In this document: piece after piece, positions 34,524-43,255 of the stretch
Layout: the number at the start of each line of letters is the position of its first letter
How positions within the stretch are numbered: the stretch's first letter is position 1
DNA from: JAJFUG01 sp964473155
Lineage (GTDB): Bacteria > Gemmatimonadota > Glassbacteria > GWA2-58-10
Assembly: GCA_964473155.1 (NCBI GenBank)
Contig: CAYYNT010000003.1
Location: 86,577-150,576 of the forward strand
DNA length: 64,000 bases
Direction of reading: 5' to 3'
Notes under the pieces: model-generated
Databases searched by the model: none
Seen by the model: the letters and a program-made list of their open reading frames with translations, nothing else
Told to the model about the DNA's origin: nothing
Program-made: the position numbers and the translations under genes

Positions 34524-35371
34524 TTTTCCTCCACCACGACCAGGTCCTCGGACACGAAAGCCTTGAGTTTCGGTTCGACCAGGGTTTTCAGGGTAAACTG
34601 GGAAACACGGCACTCCACGCAGCTTCCACGCAGCGAAAGAATCACCCGGTCCCCGTCAACATCCACCAGTTCCACGTCTCCCCCGTCCTTCTTGAGCTCG
34701 GGACGGATCTCGCGGTCGATGGTTTCCTGGATAAGCTGTATTTTCTGGATGTTGGTCAGCTTTCGCCTGGGCTTAAGTTCCTCTACGGGGGCAACATAAG
34801 CTTTCGAGGGGCCGTTGATACGTTCCAGTATCTGTGCGATTTCGTCCTTGCAACCGCCACAGCCGCCGCCGGCTTTCGTGTAGTTGGTGACCTGATCGAC
34901 CGTGGCCAGACCGTTTTCACGGATCGCCCGCTCGATTTTTTCCTCTGTGACGCCGAAACAGACACACACGACCCGGCCCTCGAGCTGCACCTGGCCGGTC
35001 GTCCCATCGCGGTAGTTGCCGATGGCCGCTTCCAAAGCCTCGCGTCCCAGGACGGAACAGTGCATTTTCTGCTCCGGCAGACCGCCAAGGAATTCAGCGA
35101 TATCCTGGTTCGTGATCTTCTCCGCCTCTTCAATGGTCTTGCCTTTGATCATTTCAGTCAGAGCGGATGCCGAGGCGATGGCGCTTCCGCAGCCGAAAGT
35201 CTGGAATTTCACATCCTCGATACGGCCCTGGCTGTCCAGCTTGAACATCAGACGAAGAGCATCTCCGCAGGCCATGGAACCCACTTCCCCCACGCCATCC
35301 GCATCCTTGATGAATCCGACGTTGCGAGGGCGCCGGAAATGGTCCATCACCTTGTCAGTGTAATCCCACAT
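34520..35371 (-). CDS. nifU: Fe-S scaffold NifU, full three-domain form
   Basis: 283 aa. N-terminal IscU-like domain with C35, D37, C61 and C105 (MACGDALR, FGCGSA, MHCSVLG); central BFD-like [2Fe-2S] domain with C136, C138, C171 and C174 (VVCVCFG, GGCGGC); C-terminal Nfu domain with C251 and C254 (GSCVECR). All cluster ligands are present. Builds Fe-S clusters with NifS sulfur. No nitrogenase, isc or suf genes are in the window, so this pair may be the general Fe-S system. GGAGG precedes the ATG. A palindromic operator overlaps its promoter. Confidence 0.95.
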   Translation of the reverse strand: MWDYTDKVMDHFRRPRNVGFIKDADGVGEVGSMACGDALRLMFKLDSQGRIEDVKFQTFGCGSAIASASALTEMIKGKTIEEAEKITNQDIAEFLGGLPEQKMHCSVLGREALEAAIGNYRDGTTGQVQLEGRVVCVCFGVTEEKIERAIRENGLATVDQVTNYTKAGGGCGGCKDEIAQILERINGPSKAYVAPVEELKPRRKLTNIQKIQLIQETIDREIRPELKKDGGDVELVDVDGDRVILSLRGSCVECRVSQFTLKTLVEPKLKAFVSEDLVVVEEK

Positions 35372-35386
35372 CTATCGCCTCCGTCA

Positions 35387-35449
35387 TGCACGTTATATTT
35401 CAGGAAAGCTGCAATAATCCAGTATAATATAACGTGCAGGTTTTGAAAA
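35387..35449 (-). promoter_or_regulatory. nifUS promoter with 13-bp inverted repeat (putative operator)
   Basis: Minus strand -35 TTTTCA (35444-35449), 17-nt spacer, -10 TATACT (35421-35426). Perfect arms TGCACGTTATATT (35387-35399) and AATATAACGTGCA (35426-35438), 26 nt apart; the distal arm lies in the promoter spacer, the proximal one just before the GGAGG. Could bind a repressor or fold in the mRNA leader. Not an IscR-type or Fur-type consensus. Confidence 0.55.
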
Positions 35450-35499
35450 GCCCTGCAAAATAATTTTCAAAATAAAATTCAAGCGAACAGTGTCAACGG

Positions 35500-36696
35500 T
35501 CAGGATTTCTCCCAGTCAGGACATATCTCAGCATGCCTTCTGGCAATAGAGGCCGCCAGCATATCCAGCGAAACGAAATCCTTTTCTGTCGGCTTACCGC
35601 GGGTCATAACGGTCTCAAGCATCTCGACTTTCATGCCCTTTAGCATGGACTGAAGCTGCTCCTCCATCTTCACTCCCCAGCCGTACGAGCCGTACATCGA
35701 AACAAAGCGCGCCTTTGGACGCAGCGCGTTTGTAAGGTACGCGGCATAAACCACTTTCGGGTGCATGCCGTTGAGGATATTCGGTGAACCGAAAACCACC
35801 GTTGCGGCATCCACCAGAGCCATGGACAGACGTCCCATGTCGGTCTCGGCCAGGTTAAAAAACTCGACCCGGACGCCGCGGGAAACGAGCGACTCTATGA
35901 AATACCCGGTCATCTGTTTGGTGCTGCCGTGCATCGAGACATACGGAATGACCACCAGGTTTTTGGGTGTTTCACCAGCCCAGTCGCGGTAAGCGTCGAG
36001 GATAAAATCCGGCTCGCGGTGAAGCGGGCCATGGCTGGGGGCGATCAGACTGATTTTCAGATCGCCGATCTTCTCCATGTTGCGGCGGACCGGACCGGAA
36101 AACGGCATCATTACCTCTGCGTAGTAACGCCTGGCGGAATCAAGCAAACGCCCCTTGTCCATCACATACAGATCGTTTGTCGCCATATGCGACCCGAAAA
36201 GGTCACATGAGAAAAGTATCCCGTCCTCACGCAGATATGTGAACATGGTTTCCGGCCAGTGCACCCAGGGAGCGTGAATGAACTCCAGGGTCCTTCCACC
36301 CAGGTCCAGGGTCTGCCCGTCCTCCACTGTTTCAATCCGCTCCGCATCCAGTGTCAACAGGTCAAGCAGCATGCTGCGGCCTTTTGGAGTGGCCAGGACT
36401 TTAGCACCAGGGAAGCGATCGAGAGCATCCGGCAGGGAGCCAGAATGGTCCTGTTCGGCATGGTTAGAGACGATATAATCGATTTTTTTCACTCCCGCGT
36501 TCTCGATGCGGGCAAAAAGAACCGTCTTGAACTCGGGTTCCACGGTATCTATAAGAACAGTCTTTTCCCTGCCCTGCACGAGGTATGAATTGTAACTCGT
36601 GCCATCCGGCAAAGGAGTTATTTCCTCGAAAAGCCTACGGTCCGGATCGATTACTCCGACCCAGTGCACGCCTTCTGTAATCCTGCGAGCCTGCAT
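35500..36696 (-). CDS. Flavodiiron protein (FprA/A-type flavoprotein)
   Basis: 398 aa. N-terminal metallo-beta-lactamase-like di-iron domain with HAEQDH, HWPETM, CDLFGSH and PSHGP ligands, then a flavodoxin domain from about 250 (VIPYVSMHGSTKQM, VFGSPNILNGMHP, GSYGWG). The cytoplasmic enzyme reduces O2 to water and/or NO to N2O, fed by rubredoxin or a reductase not in the window. Only the two core domains are present (class A). AAGGA lies 8 nt before the ATG. It follows the ferritin-like gene by 139 bp on the same strand. Confidence 0.94.
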   Translation of the reverse strand: MQARRITEGVHWVGVIDPDRRLFEEITPLPDGTSYNSYLVQGREKTVLIDTVEPEFKTVLFARIENAGVKKIDYIVSNHAEQDHSGSLPDALDRFPGAKVLATPKGRSMLLDLLTLDAERIETVEDGQTLDLGGRTLEFIHAPWVHWPETMFTYLREDGILFSCDLFGSHMATNDLYVMDKGRLLDSARRYYAEVMMPFSGPVRRNMEKIGDLKISLIAPSHGPLHREPDFILDAYRDWAGETPKNLVVIPYVSMHGSTKQMTGYFIESLVSRGVRVEFFNLAETDMGRLSMALVDAATVVFGSPNILNGMHPKVVYAAYLTNALRPKARFVSMYGSYGWGVKMEEQLQSMLKGMKVEMLETVMTRGKPTEKDFVSLDMLAASIARRHAEICPDWEKS

Positions 36697-36835
36697 AAAC
36701 CAATTCCTTATTAAATCAGGTTAATTCTGCATTTATCGGAGCACATCTCTTGCCGTGCTGAAAAAGAAAAAGTGAGAATAAATATTATTATAAATCACTG
36801 TTCGCTGCAAGCTCCATTCTGAGGCGAAACGCCTG

Positions 36836-37360
36836 TTAATGCTTTTGTGGCCTGCATTTGATCCGGTTCATTTCCTGTTTCATCAGATCGAGGATCGCCC
36901 GCAGTTTGTTTTCATGCTCCTGCTCCTGAGCCGCAAGCATCTCGAACAGCTTGCGGGTCAAATCGCGGCTGGAAAACGCCGCCGTGCTTGAATACAATTC
37001 TGCTGCGGCATGTTCCTTCGGTATCATCCGCATGACAATTTCAAGCACTTTCTCGACATCCCTGCATTTTTCTTCCTCGGACAAATCTTCCTCATGGATG
37101 GCCAGCGATTCCTCGCCCACGGACATTGTCTTGCCGCGCGCCTCGTTCAGCTCCTGTTGAAGGATTTCCAGCGCGGCCCTGAGCTTGGCCTCATGCTGCT
37201 CCTCCTGCTCAGCCAGCCTGGAGAACAGCACCCGGACCATCTCCGACCGGGCCTCCTGCGCCGTGGTCAGGAAAGCGTCGTGCGCCTGGCGCTCCTTGGG
37301 GATGCTGCGCACCACCACCTCGATCATGCGCTCCAGTTGTTTGACAATTTCCTTATCCAT
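36836..37360 (-). CDS. Ferritin/rubrerythrin-like protein built from two tandem half-repeats
   Basis: 174 aa, ATG with CGGAG 6 nt upstream. Two similar halves of about 68 residues each: about 5-72 and 100-168. Each has a first helix with IPKE(R/H)xA and a second with an AxQExExxxKLRAxL pattern (E53/E54/H56 and E146/E148/H149). Each half gives two helices, so the duplication would make one four-helix bundle with Glu/His metal ligands, as in ferritin-like proteins. A linker of about 28 charged residues joins them. Role inferred: di-iron peroxidase or iron binding. 13 bp after the b5-DUF2231 gene. Confidence 0.7.
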   Translation of the reverse strand: MDKEIVKQLERMIEVVVRSIPKERQAHDAFLTTAQEARSEMVRVLFSRLAEQEEQHEAKLRAALEILQQELNEARGKTMSVGEESLAIHEEDLSEEEKCRDVEKVLEIVMRMIPKEHAAAELYSSTAAFSSRDLTRKLFEMLAAQEQEHENKLRAILDLMKQEMNRIKCRPQKH

Positions 37361-37373
37361 TTATGGCTCCGGT

Positions 37374-38081
37374 TCAGGAGGGGAATGTTATCTTGCCGCC
37401 GAAATATCCGAGTCCAATCACTGTCGGGGCCAAGGCCAGGACAGCCATGGAGTACGTCCAGTACCAGGAGCCGCTTCCGGCCATCACTGCTTCGGTCTTT
37501 GCGAAAAGAATTGCAAAAGCGGCGAGCAGCAACACTGCCAGCAGAATAGACAGATAGGTTTTCACGCGATAGATATGCGTCCAGATACCGCTGTAATTGT
37601 AGTACCAGCTCAACAGTCCCGTGGTAATGGATACCGGAGTCACGAGTGCGGCGACAATCAGGTTGTAATAAGCAGCCTCTGTCATATGGGGCAGTGGCGT
37701 AACCATACCGAGGAAAGTGAAAAGCGAAGCCGAAATACACAGGGCTATCGGAAAATGAACGGAGATCGGGTGCGGGTGCCGGTCCAGTATTTTCGACACC
37801 AGCCGCGACGGCGTTTTCAGCGCGGTCTGCATGGCCGGGGATTTTTCCCCGGGACCGATCTCGGCTACAACCGCAAACTTATCCAGCACCTCTGCGCCGT
37901 GCGGAGCGGCTTTAATGGACTCAGTCAGGTCCCTTCCGGCCTGGTGTGTCTTGAAATGCTTTCCGTTCCGCCATAACCGGCTCGTGGAGACATCATAAAT
38001 TTTGCCCTCGAAAGCCACATAGGATTTTTTTCCATCAACACCATCGTGTTTCTGAAGTTCATCCTGTTCCATGCGGTCCAT
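37374..38081 (-). CDS. Cytochrome b5-like domain fused to DUF2231 membrane domain
   Basis: 235 aa, GGAG 8 nt before ATG 38081. Residues about 18-76 are a bacterial cytochrome b5-like heme domain (SYVAFEGKIYDVSTSRLW, then GKHFKTHQAGRDLTESI and APHGAEVL), with H46 and H61 the likely heme ligands. Residues about 100-235 are DUF2231, four helices with HPHPISVHFPIALC at the start. Heme plus membrane module suggests electron transfer at the inner membrane. First gene of the probable operon with ferritin-like and flavodiiron proteins, so perhaps an electron route to them; that is inference. Confidence 0.82.
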   Translation of the reverse strand: MDRMEQDELQKHDGVDGKKSYVAFEGKIYDVSTSRLWRNGKHFKTHQAGRDLTESIKAAPHGAEVLDKFAVVAEIGPGEKSPAMQTALKTPSRLVSKILDRHPHPISVHFPIALCISASLFTFLGMVTPLPHMTEAAYYNLIVAALVTPVSITTGLLSWYYNYSGIWTHIYRVKTYLSILLAVLLLAAFAILFAKTEAVMAGSGSWYWTYSMAVLALAPTVIGLGYFGGKITFPS

Positions 38082-38236
38082 TGAAAGGGCTCCCTCTGAA
38101 ACCGGCTGATTTGATACAAGACTCAGTGGGGATTAGATCGGCTAAAGAATTTGAACCTAAAGACTTCTTCCAGGTTTTATACGAGTTATTTCTTATCCAT
38201 CCCGAAGCTTGACTCAATAATCCGAAATTCAAAGTA

Positions 38237-38265
38237 AAGATAGCCTTGATAGAGTATCAAGTCAA
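38237..38265 (-). promoter_or_regulatory. Promoter of the b5-DUF2231 operon with palindromic operator
   Basis: Minus strand -35 TTGACT (38260-38265), 17-nt spacer, -10 TATCTT (38237-38242). A perfect inverted repeat CTTGATA-N3-TATCAAG (38245-38261) fills the spacer, an ideal repressor site. It resembles an FNR/DNR half-site pair (TTGAT/ATCAA) but the gap is 5 nt rather than 4. Confidence 0.6.
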
Positions 38266-38361
38266 TGCCAGGACCGGTTTTCGCGGATTATCAATAAGAG
38301 GCGAAACTTTGAATGAACTTAATCCTGCAAAGATTTGTTTCACGCATCAGGACAAGCAAAA

Positions 38362-38393
38362 GCCGGGGTTCCCGGACAATCGGGAACCCCGGC
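38362..38393 (-). terminator. Rho-independent terminator of the TonB receptor cassette
   Basis: Minus strand hairpin with a perfect 13-bp stem (GCCGGGGTTCCCG and its complement at 38362-38374 and 38381-38393; 6-nt loop) followed by TTTTGCTTG. It lies 25 nt past the PorV/PorQ-like stop. Confidence 0.88.
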
Positions 38394-38418
38394 CTTCAGG
38401 AAATCAGACCGCAGTGCT

Positions 38419-39567
38419 CTACTGCATTTTCCAGGACAGCGTGAAAACATGGTTCTGGGTCAGACGGCCCCAGTCGCGGTAGGCGTAATCCACGGCCAAG
38501 CTGATGTCCTTGTAGATGCGGTAATCGATGCCGCCGCCTGCGCTTAAACCGCGCATCTGATCTGAACCATCCAATCCCACCTCATCACGCTCGATGCTCC
38601 AACCCCAGCGCAACGCGCCGGAGAAACGGGAACTCAGCGTGCGGGCCAGCTCGGTGCCGAAGGCGAAAGAAGTCGGCATGTAGTTATTCTCCGAGAACTG
38701 ACCCGCAACAGTCCAGCGCATGTCGCTGTCGCTGTAAACATCCATGGCTATGCCGGCCATGAAACTGACCGGCAGGCTGAAACGCGAAGTGGAGTAATAG
38801 GCGTTACGGTTGTCACGGTCGAACAGCCGGTTGCCTGCCCCGTCCATCAATCGATCGCTGTAAAGCTCCTGGGGATCGGTCTGGATGAACAGGTTTTCCC
38901 CGAACAGACGGACATTGCTGCCCAGGTTTGAGATGACAAACGAAACCCGGATCGGCTTCTCGAAAAGGTTGGTGTGATAATTCGTACCCATGTCGAAAGC
39001 GATGGCATTGCCGCTCATCTGGTATATCGACTCGCGCACGCCCTTGACATTGAAACCGGCTGAAAAACGGTCACTGAAATTGAACGAGACCGTGGCCCCG
39101 TACTGCAGGCTGTAACCATCGTAGAATGCCCCGGTTCCGTCCGGCGATTCGATGGTGGTTATTTCCTCCTCGGCGATGTTCAGAATGCCGAAAAACCCGC
39201 CCAGCACCAGACGGCCATCCAGGAAAGGCATGGCGCCGGCTGTGTAATCAAGCGAAAAATCGAGCGGCATGTCCACATGGTTGAAAAACACCTGCGGCCC
39301 CTCGATAAATGCCACTCCGGCCGGGTTCCAGTAGATCGCTGAAATGTCATCCGCCTGGGCCGCGAACGCGCCGCCCATCGCAATGCCCCTGGCGCCGACC
39401 GGCAGAGTCAGAAACTCGGCCGCGCGGTTGCCGACACTCGAAAAGTCAGCCACCCGTCCGCGCAGCGGGTTGGTGATCGATGACCCGCTGCCGGCGTACA
39501 GAGCCGCCGGTAGGACGAGGGCCGCCACCAGGCTGAGGATATAGCCTTTATTTATGTTAAATCGCAT
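38419..39567 (-). CDS. PorV/PorQ family outer-membrane protein (second copy)
   Basis: 382 aa from ATG 39567, with GGAGGA 4 nt upstream (an ATG at 39582 would put that site inside the frame). Signal peptide about 1-25. The family hatch motif is clear: AAEFLTLPVGARGIAMGGAF and ISAIYWNPAGVAFIEG, followed by amphipathic beta strands and a C-terminal HVFTLSWKMQ. Distant paralog of the PorV-like gene at 9137. It follows the 1191-aa secreted protein by 51 bp. PorV-like proteins shuttle T9SS cargo, so it may be a dedicated shuttle for its neighbour; PorQ-type or lipid-porin roles are also possible. Confidence 0.82.
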   Translation of the reverse strand: MRFNINKGYILSLVAALVLPAALYAGSGSSITNPLRGRVADFSSVGNRAAEFLTLPVGARGIAMGGAFAAQADDISAIYWNPAGVAFIEGPQVFFNHVDMPLDFSLDYTAGAMPFLDGRLVLGGFFGILNIAEEEITTIESPDGTGAFYDGYSLQYGATVSFNFSDRFSAGFNVKGVRESIYQMSGNAIAFDMGTNYHTNLFEKPIRVSFVISNLGSNVRLFGENLFIQTDPQELYSDRLMDGAGNRLFDRDNRNAYYSTSRFSLPVSFMAGIAMDVYSDSDMRWTVAGQFSENNYMPTSFAFGTELARTLSSRFSGALRWGWSIERDEVGLDGSDQMRGLSAGGGIDYRIYKDISLAVDYAYRDWGRLTQNHVFTLSWKMQ

Positions 39568-39617
39568 CTTCTCCTCCATCATGCTGGCAATTTACAGTCC
39601 GTACCTGCCGGACGGGC

Positions 39618-42600
39618 TCAGTGGATAATCGCGAACTTGCCCATGTGTTTCAAGCCAGTTTCATGATCCTCAACATGGTAGATGTAGTACCCGCTGGCGA
39701 TCTTCTGGTTGAAACGGGAGCGTATATTCCAGATTGCATCCCCGGTGCCGTCATTATGCTCGATAATATCGACCAGATGGCCGGCCACCGTATAAATCCG
39801 GATTGTACAATCACCGGGCAGGTTCGTGAAATGCAGTTCCACATCGGAAGTCGTCAGGTCCAGCGGACTGGAGGCGACGTAAGGATTCGGCACTACCTTG
39901 ATGCGTTTCAGGTCCCGCGCGGCGAGGTTCAGCGTGTCCGGCTTGAGCGAAACCAGCCAGCGGCTGCCCGCCACGGGCTTGCGATGCCCGTACTCAAAAG
40001 CTCCGGGGAAGCTGGAGCCGCCACGGAATGGATTCTGAGTGGCGCCCACTCCCTGACGCATCCTGATTTTCCAGACATCACCGGCCGCGGGCGGAGTGGT
40101 GATTCCGTTGATCTGGAACATGATGCCGCAGACATACAGGTCGAGGTCCTGGGTTCCGGTGAAATCAGCGACTCTATCCCCCATCTCGTCGATCACTTCT
40201 CCGGACTCGGGATCCGTGATCTCTCGTCCAGCCTCATCGAAATCAGAGGGCTTGATCGCCTGACTCAGCTTGCTCACCAGATAGAGGTTGCGGCGGATAC
40301 CGTCATCCACGGCATAGGGCTTCTTGCTCCCATCGGCCAGGGTGACTTCCTGGGCGATCAGGTCGGCGCCGGAATTCACGCTGCCGAAAAACACGTCGAA
40401 CATCTCATGCGCTGTCTGGTGGTCGATCTGGATATCCAGCGCGGTCCTGTCTTTCGGTACGAATCCCCAGCCGTCATTAGGCAACTGGTTGAAACGCACC
40501 GGGACCTTGTTGGACAGGTCGTAGACTTCCAGGGTCAGGTCGCCGCCGCCGGCGTCCACCCATTTGACCTCGATGTCGGCAGTGCGTGTGCCGGCATAAA
40601 TATGCCCTATATTGCGGGCATTGGCTAACATCGACATGGCTTCCATTTCCATGTCGCCGTAATCGTAAGCGTACGACAGGAAGCCGTAGTTGTAGAAGAA
40701 ATAATTAGTGATTTCAGTGCGCTGACGGCCATGGCGGATGTTCTCATAAGCCATGCGCCCGGCCACCTGTATCGGCTGGCAGACAAATCCGTTCCATTCA
40801 TCGGCCCAGAGGGAGAAATCAATTCCCGCCACGATATTGCCGTTGACCTTGACCGGGATCGAACCCTCAAGTTCTACACTGACGCCCCAGGGATCATATT
40901 TGCCCATGGTGCTGATCATGGTCGAGCCGATCACGCTGTGGCTGCCGTCCTCTATATGAATGTGAGCATCCCACTGCGCATCGTGATAAAATCCCATCGC
41001 GGGATCGAAATCCTCAGGTGTGTTCACCACGCTGTCAACTACGAAATACAAGTTCTTCGGCAGAAGAGACGGGTCGCCGTTGGCAATGGTTATATTGTTG
41101 ATCGACAGCCCGTTTGTCGCCGCCGGCTGCACGGCTCCAGCCTCAAGCATGCCACTGGCATCCAGGTTGATCGTGCCAGCCTCGTCAATCTCCGAACCGT
41201 CAGGATAAATCTGGCTGGTACCCTGCACGCTGGCCGGAATATAACCATTGGCCGAGGTGCGTGGAATGCCCTCACGCGTATTGTTCCCGTTGTTGTCCAG
41301 CGAAATCAGTTGCAAACCCGATTCCAGGGATTCCTGGCCGGTGTTGGTCGGCTGGTAGTCGAAAGCCGTGACCGAATAATAGTAGCGGACTCCATTGAAT
41401 AACCCGGTCCGGTTGCTCAGGCCCTGGCCCTGATCCACGAAAAGGTATTTCAGGCCGGTGTCCTTGACATCGTCATCGCCCTTGAAACCGGCATCGAACG
41501 GATCGAATGTGGTGCTCGGAAAATCCGGGACCCCGTCACCATTGACATCCGCACCCTGCTGTGTGACATAAGACGCTGAAGACGTTGTGACTCCATCGGC
41601 TTTGTCGAACTGCGCCACCAGGACCGCATTCTTGGAATCCGAGGTCAGGGAACGGTAGACCCTGTAGCCCTGGAAATCATACTGCAGGTAATCCGGGTTG
41701 TAGGTAGCCGCCGGTGTGCCGTCCGGGTTGGTCGGAATCTGGCTGACTGGATAGAAAGGATCGGGAGTTCTTTCAGCGATGTCATCCCAGGTCACCACTA
41801 TAGAACCGTCGCGCTCGATCAGCCGCATGTTCGGGCTGACCGGCGGAGCGGGCAGGTTGAAATTCGTGTCGAAGGTGTTCTGCACGGTCTGGGCCAGACC
41901 GATCAGAGGCTTCAGCTCGCCCTCGAACGTAATGTCATCTACGTTTGGCGGGTTGCGCAGAGGCTCGGAAAGGAAATAAGCTACTTCAACCTTCTGGAAT
42001 TTCCCGTCCGCCGGGAGATCGAACGGCCCGGTGAGCAGACGGGCGCGAAGGTCATCCTGGAAATCCGAGATAATCAGGTCCGCATTCGGGTCCCACTGCG
42101 GCTCGGTCACCTCGCCCGGAGCATTGATCATGATCCGGTACGCCTCGGCGTCGGTGTTCGGGTCCTCACGCGGGCCGCCGCGGTTGGTGGTGATGGTGAA
42201 TCCGGTCAGGCCGATACGGTTGGCCTCGCCTTCCTCATCCACCGAGCCGTTGCCGTCGTTGTCGATTCCGTCTGGCGGACGGCCTACCTGGGTTGGGCTG
42301 TCCAGGAATTTGATACTGAAAAAGCCAACCGGATTGGTAAAATTGGCTTCCGAAAAATCACTGTCCCAGTAGATCGACATGTTGAACTTGGGTGAAACGC
42401 CGGCTCGGTCATCAGTCGCCTCGCCGATGTCGAAATCGGTGTTGACGCCTGCGAGCATGTCCTTGATGAGGTAAGGCCCGGCAACATCCACCGAACCGTC
42501 GCCGTTGACATCCTCGTTGACATACTCGGTGGCGTTCCTGAAACGCCATTCGACATACATGATATCTTTCTGCGAGGTCACCGAGAACAGCTTGACCCGC

Positions 42601-43193
42601 TGGAAAGTCTCCACTCCAAGACGGTAAGCTCCGGCCGCGGGATTGACCGGCCCGCCGATATCAGTGTAGAAAGTGACTATATCCTGCTGTCCGTACACCT
42701 TTGGCTCGCCGTTTTCATCGCAGAATTCGGCCGGCCATGCCGCCAGGTCGGCCGCCACAGTGCTGGAATACAGACGGTTGGCGGGATCATCCTGGCTGTT
42801 CGAGGCTCTACCCTCACGCCATTCCTCATCATATACTGCTTCTGTTTCCACCGTGTCCTGGAATATGCCGTCACCGTCGGAATCAAAAATGCCGGCCACG
42901 TGCAGACCTGACTGAAACACGTACTGATCCGTACGGGCACGCCAGAATCCGCCGCCTGTCGTGGAACTGCCTCCGGGATCCTTGCCCAGATTGCCCCGGT
43001 TGTCCAATCCGAAAATGATACTATTTGTAGTCGTAAACATCCGGCTGATGACGGATAAATCCGTATCGCCCGAACGTTTGGCCTTACCGGTGTCACCCGG
43101 CTTCCTTGCGCCGGCCATCTGCGGCAGCGCCAGAGACAGAACGACCGTCGCGAGGGCGATCGTTCTGAGGATTCTGCTGAAACCTTTCTGCAT
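39618..43193 (-). CDS. Large secreted protein with FlgD-like C-terminal sorting domain and Asp-rich repeats
   Basis: 1191 aa, AAGGAG 6 nt before ATG 43193; signal peptide about 1-29 (TIALATVVLSLALPQMAGA). No enzyme motif recognised. Repeated calcium-type Asp loops: DSDGDGIFQD (104-113), DVNGDGSVD, DNDGNGSVDEEGE and DVNGDGVPD, like dockerin or thrombospondin type 3 loops. A fibronectin-like region lies mid-protein (SFQGYRVYRSLTSD-like text). The last 95 residues are a FlgD-like/T9SS sorting domain (VVPNPYVASSPLDL ... GYYIYHV). Middle gene of the cassette, directly after the TonB-dependent receptor, where SusD would sit in Bacteroidota, but it is not SusD-like. Confidence 0.72.
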   Translation of the reverse strand: MQKGFSRILRTIALATVVLSLALPQMAGARKPGDTGKAKRSGDTDLSVISRMFTTTNSIIFGLDNRGNLGKDPGGSSTTGGGFWRARTDQYVFQSGLHVAGIFDSDGDGIFQDTVETEAVYDEEWREGRASNSQDDPANRLYSSTVAADLAAWPAEFCDENGEPKVYGQQDIVTFYTDIGGPVNPAAGAYRLGVETFQRVKLFSVTSQKDIMYVEWRFRNATEYVNEDVNGDGSVDVAGPYLIKDMLAGVNTDFDIGEATDDRAGVSPKFNMSIYWDSDFSEANFTNPVGFFSIKFLDSPTQVGRPPDGIDNDGNGSVDEEGEANRIGLTGFTITTNRGGPREDPNTDAEAYRIMINAPGEVTEPQWDPNADLIISDFQDDLRARLLTGPFDLPADGKFQKVEVAYFLSEPLRNPPNVDDITFEGELKPLIGLAQTVQNTFDTNFNLPAPPVSPNMRLIERDGSIVVTWDDIAERTPDPFYPVSQIPTNPDGTPAATYNPDYLQYDFQGYRVYRSLTSDSKNAVLVAQFDKADGVTTSSASYVTQQGADVNGDGVPDFPSTTFDPFDAGFKGDDDVKDTGLKYLFVDQGQGLSNRTGLFNGVRYYYSVTAFDYQPTNTGQESLESGLQLISLDNNGNNTREGIPRTSANGYIPASVQGTSQIYPDGSEIDEAGTINLDASGMLEAGAVQPAATNGLSINNITIANGDPSLLPKNLYFVVDSVVNTPEDFDPAMGFYHDAQWDAHIHIEDGSHSVIGSTMISTMGKYDPWGVSVELEGSIPVKVNGNIVAGIDFSLWADEWNGFVCQPIQVAGRMAYENIRHGRQRTEITNYFFYNYGFLSYAYDYGDMEMEAMSMLANARNIGHIYAGTRTADIEVKWVDAGGGDLTLEVYDLSNKVPVRFNQLPNDGWGFVPKDRTALDIQIDHQTAHEMFDVFFGSVNSGADLIAQEVTLADGSKKPYAVDDGIRRNLYLVSKLSQAIKPSDFDEAGREITDPESGEVIDEMGDRVADFTGTQDLDLYVCGIMFQINGITTPPAAGDVWKIRMRQGVGATQNPFRGGSSFPGAFEYGHRKPVAGSRWLVSLKPDTLNLAARDLKRIKVVPNPYVASSPLDLTTSDVELHFTNLPGDCTIRIYTVAGHLVDIIEHNDGTGDAIWNIRSRFNQKIASGYYIYHVEDHETGLKHMGKFAIIH

Positions 43194-43255
43194 TGAGTTC
43201 TCCTTTGGCTGATCCTGATCTCTAATTCAGGTTTATGCCATCAGCAACCTGGCAG

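Larger units (their letters stand above)
38082..38418. other. Intergenic region holding a promoter/operator and a terminator
   Basis: 337 bp with no gene. It contains the promoter and 17-bp palindrome at 38237-38265 for the b5-DUF2231 operon and the terminator at 38362-38393 for the receptor cassette. The remaining stretches (38082-38236 leader, 38270-38360) show nothing recognisable. Confidence 0.65.

Noticed and set aside
38245..38261. Classical FNR box at the b5-DUF2231 promoter
   Set aside because: Half-sites TTGAT and ATCAA are present, but the gap is 5 nt, not 4, so it is kept only as an unnamed palindrome.
39621..40628. 335-aa open frame antisense to the 1191-aa secreted protein
   Set aside because: Shadow frame; the sense gene has signal peptide, sorting domain and good start.
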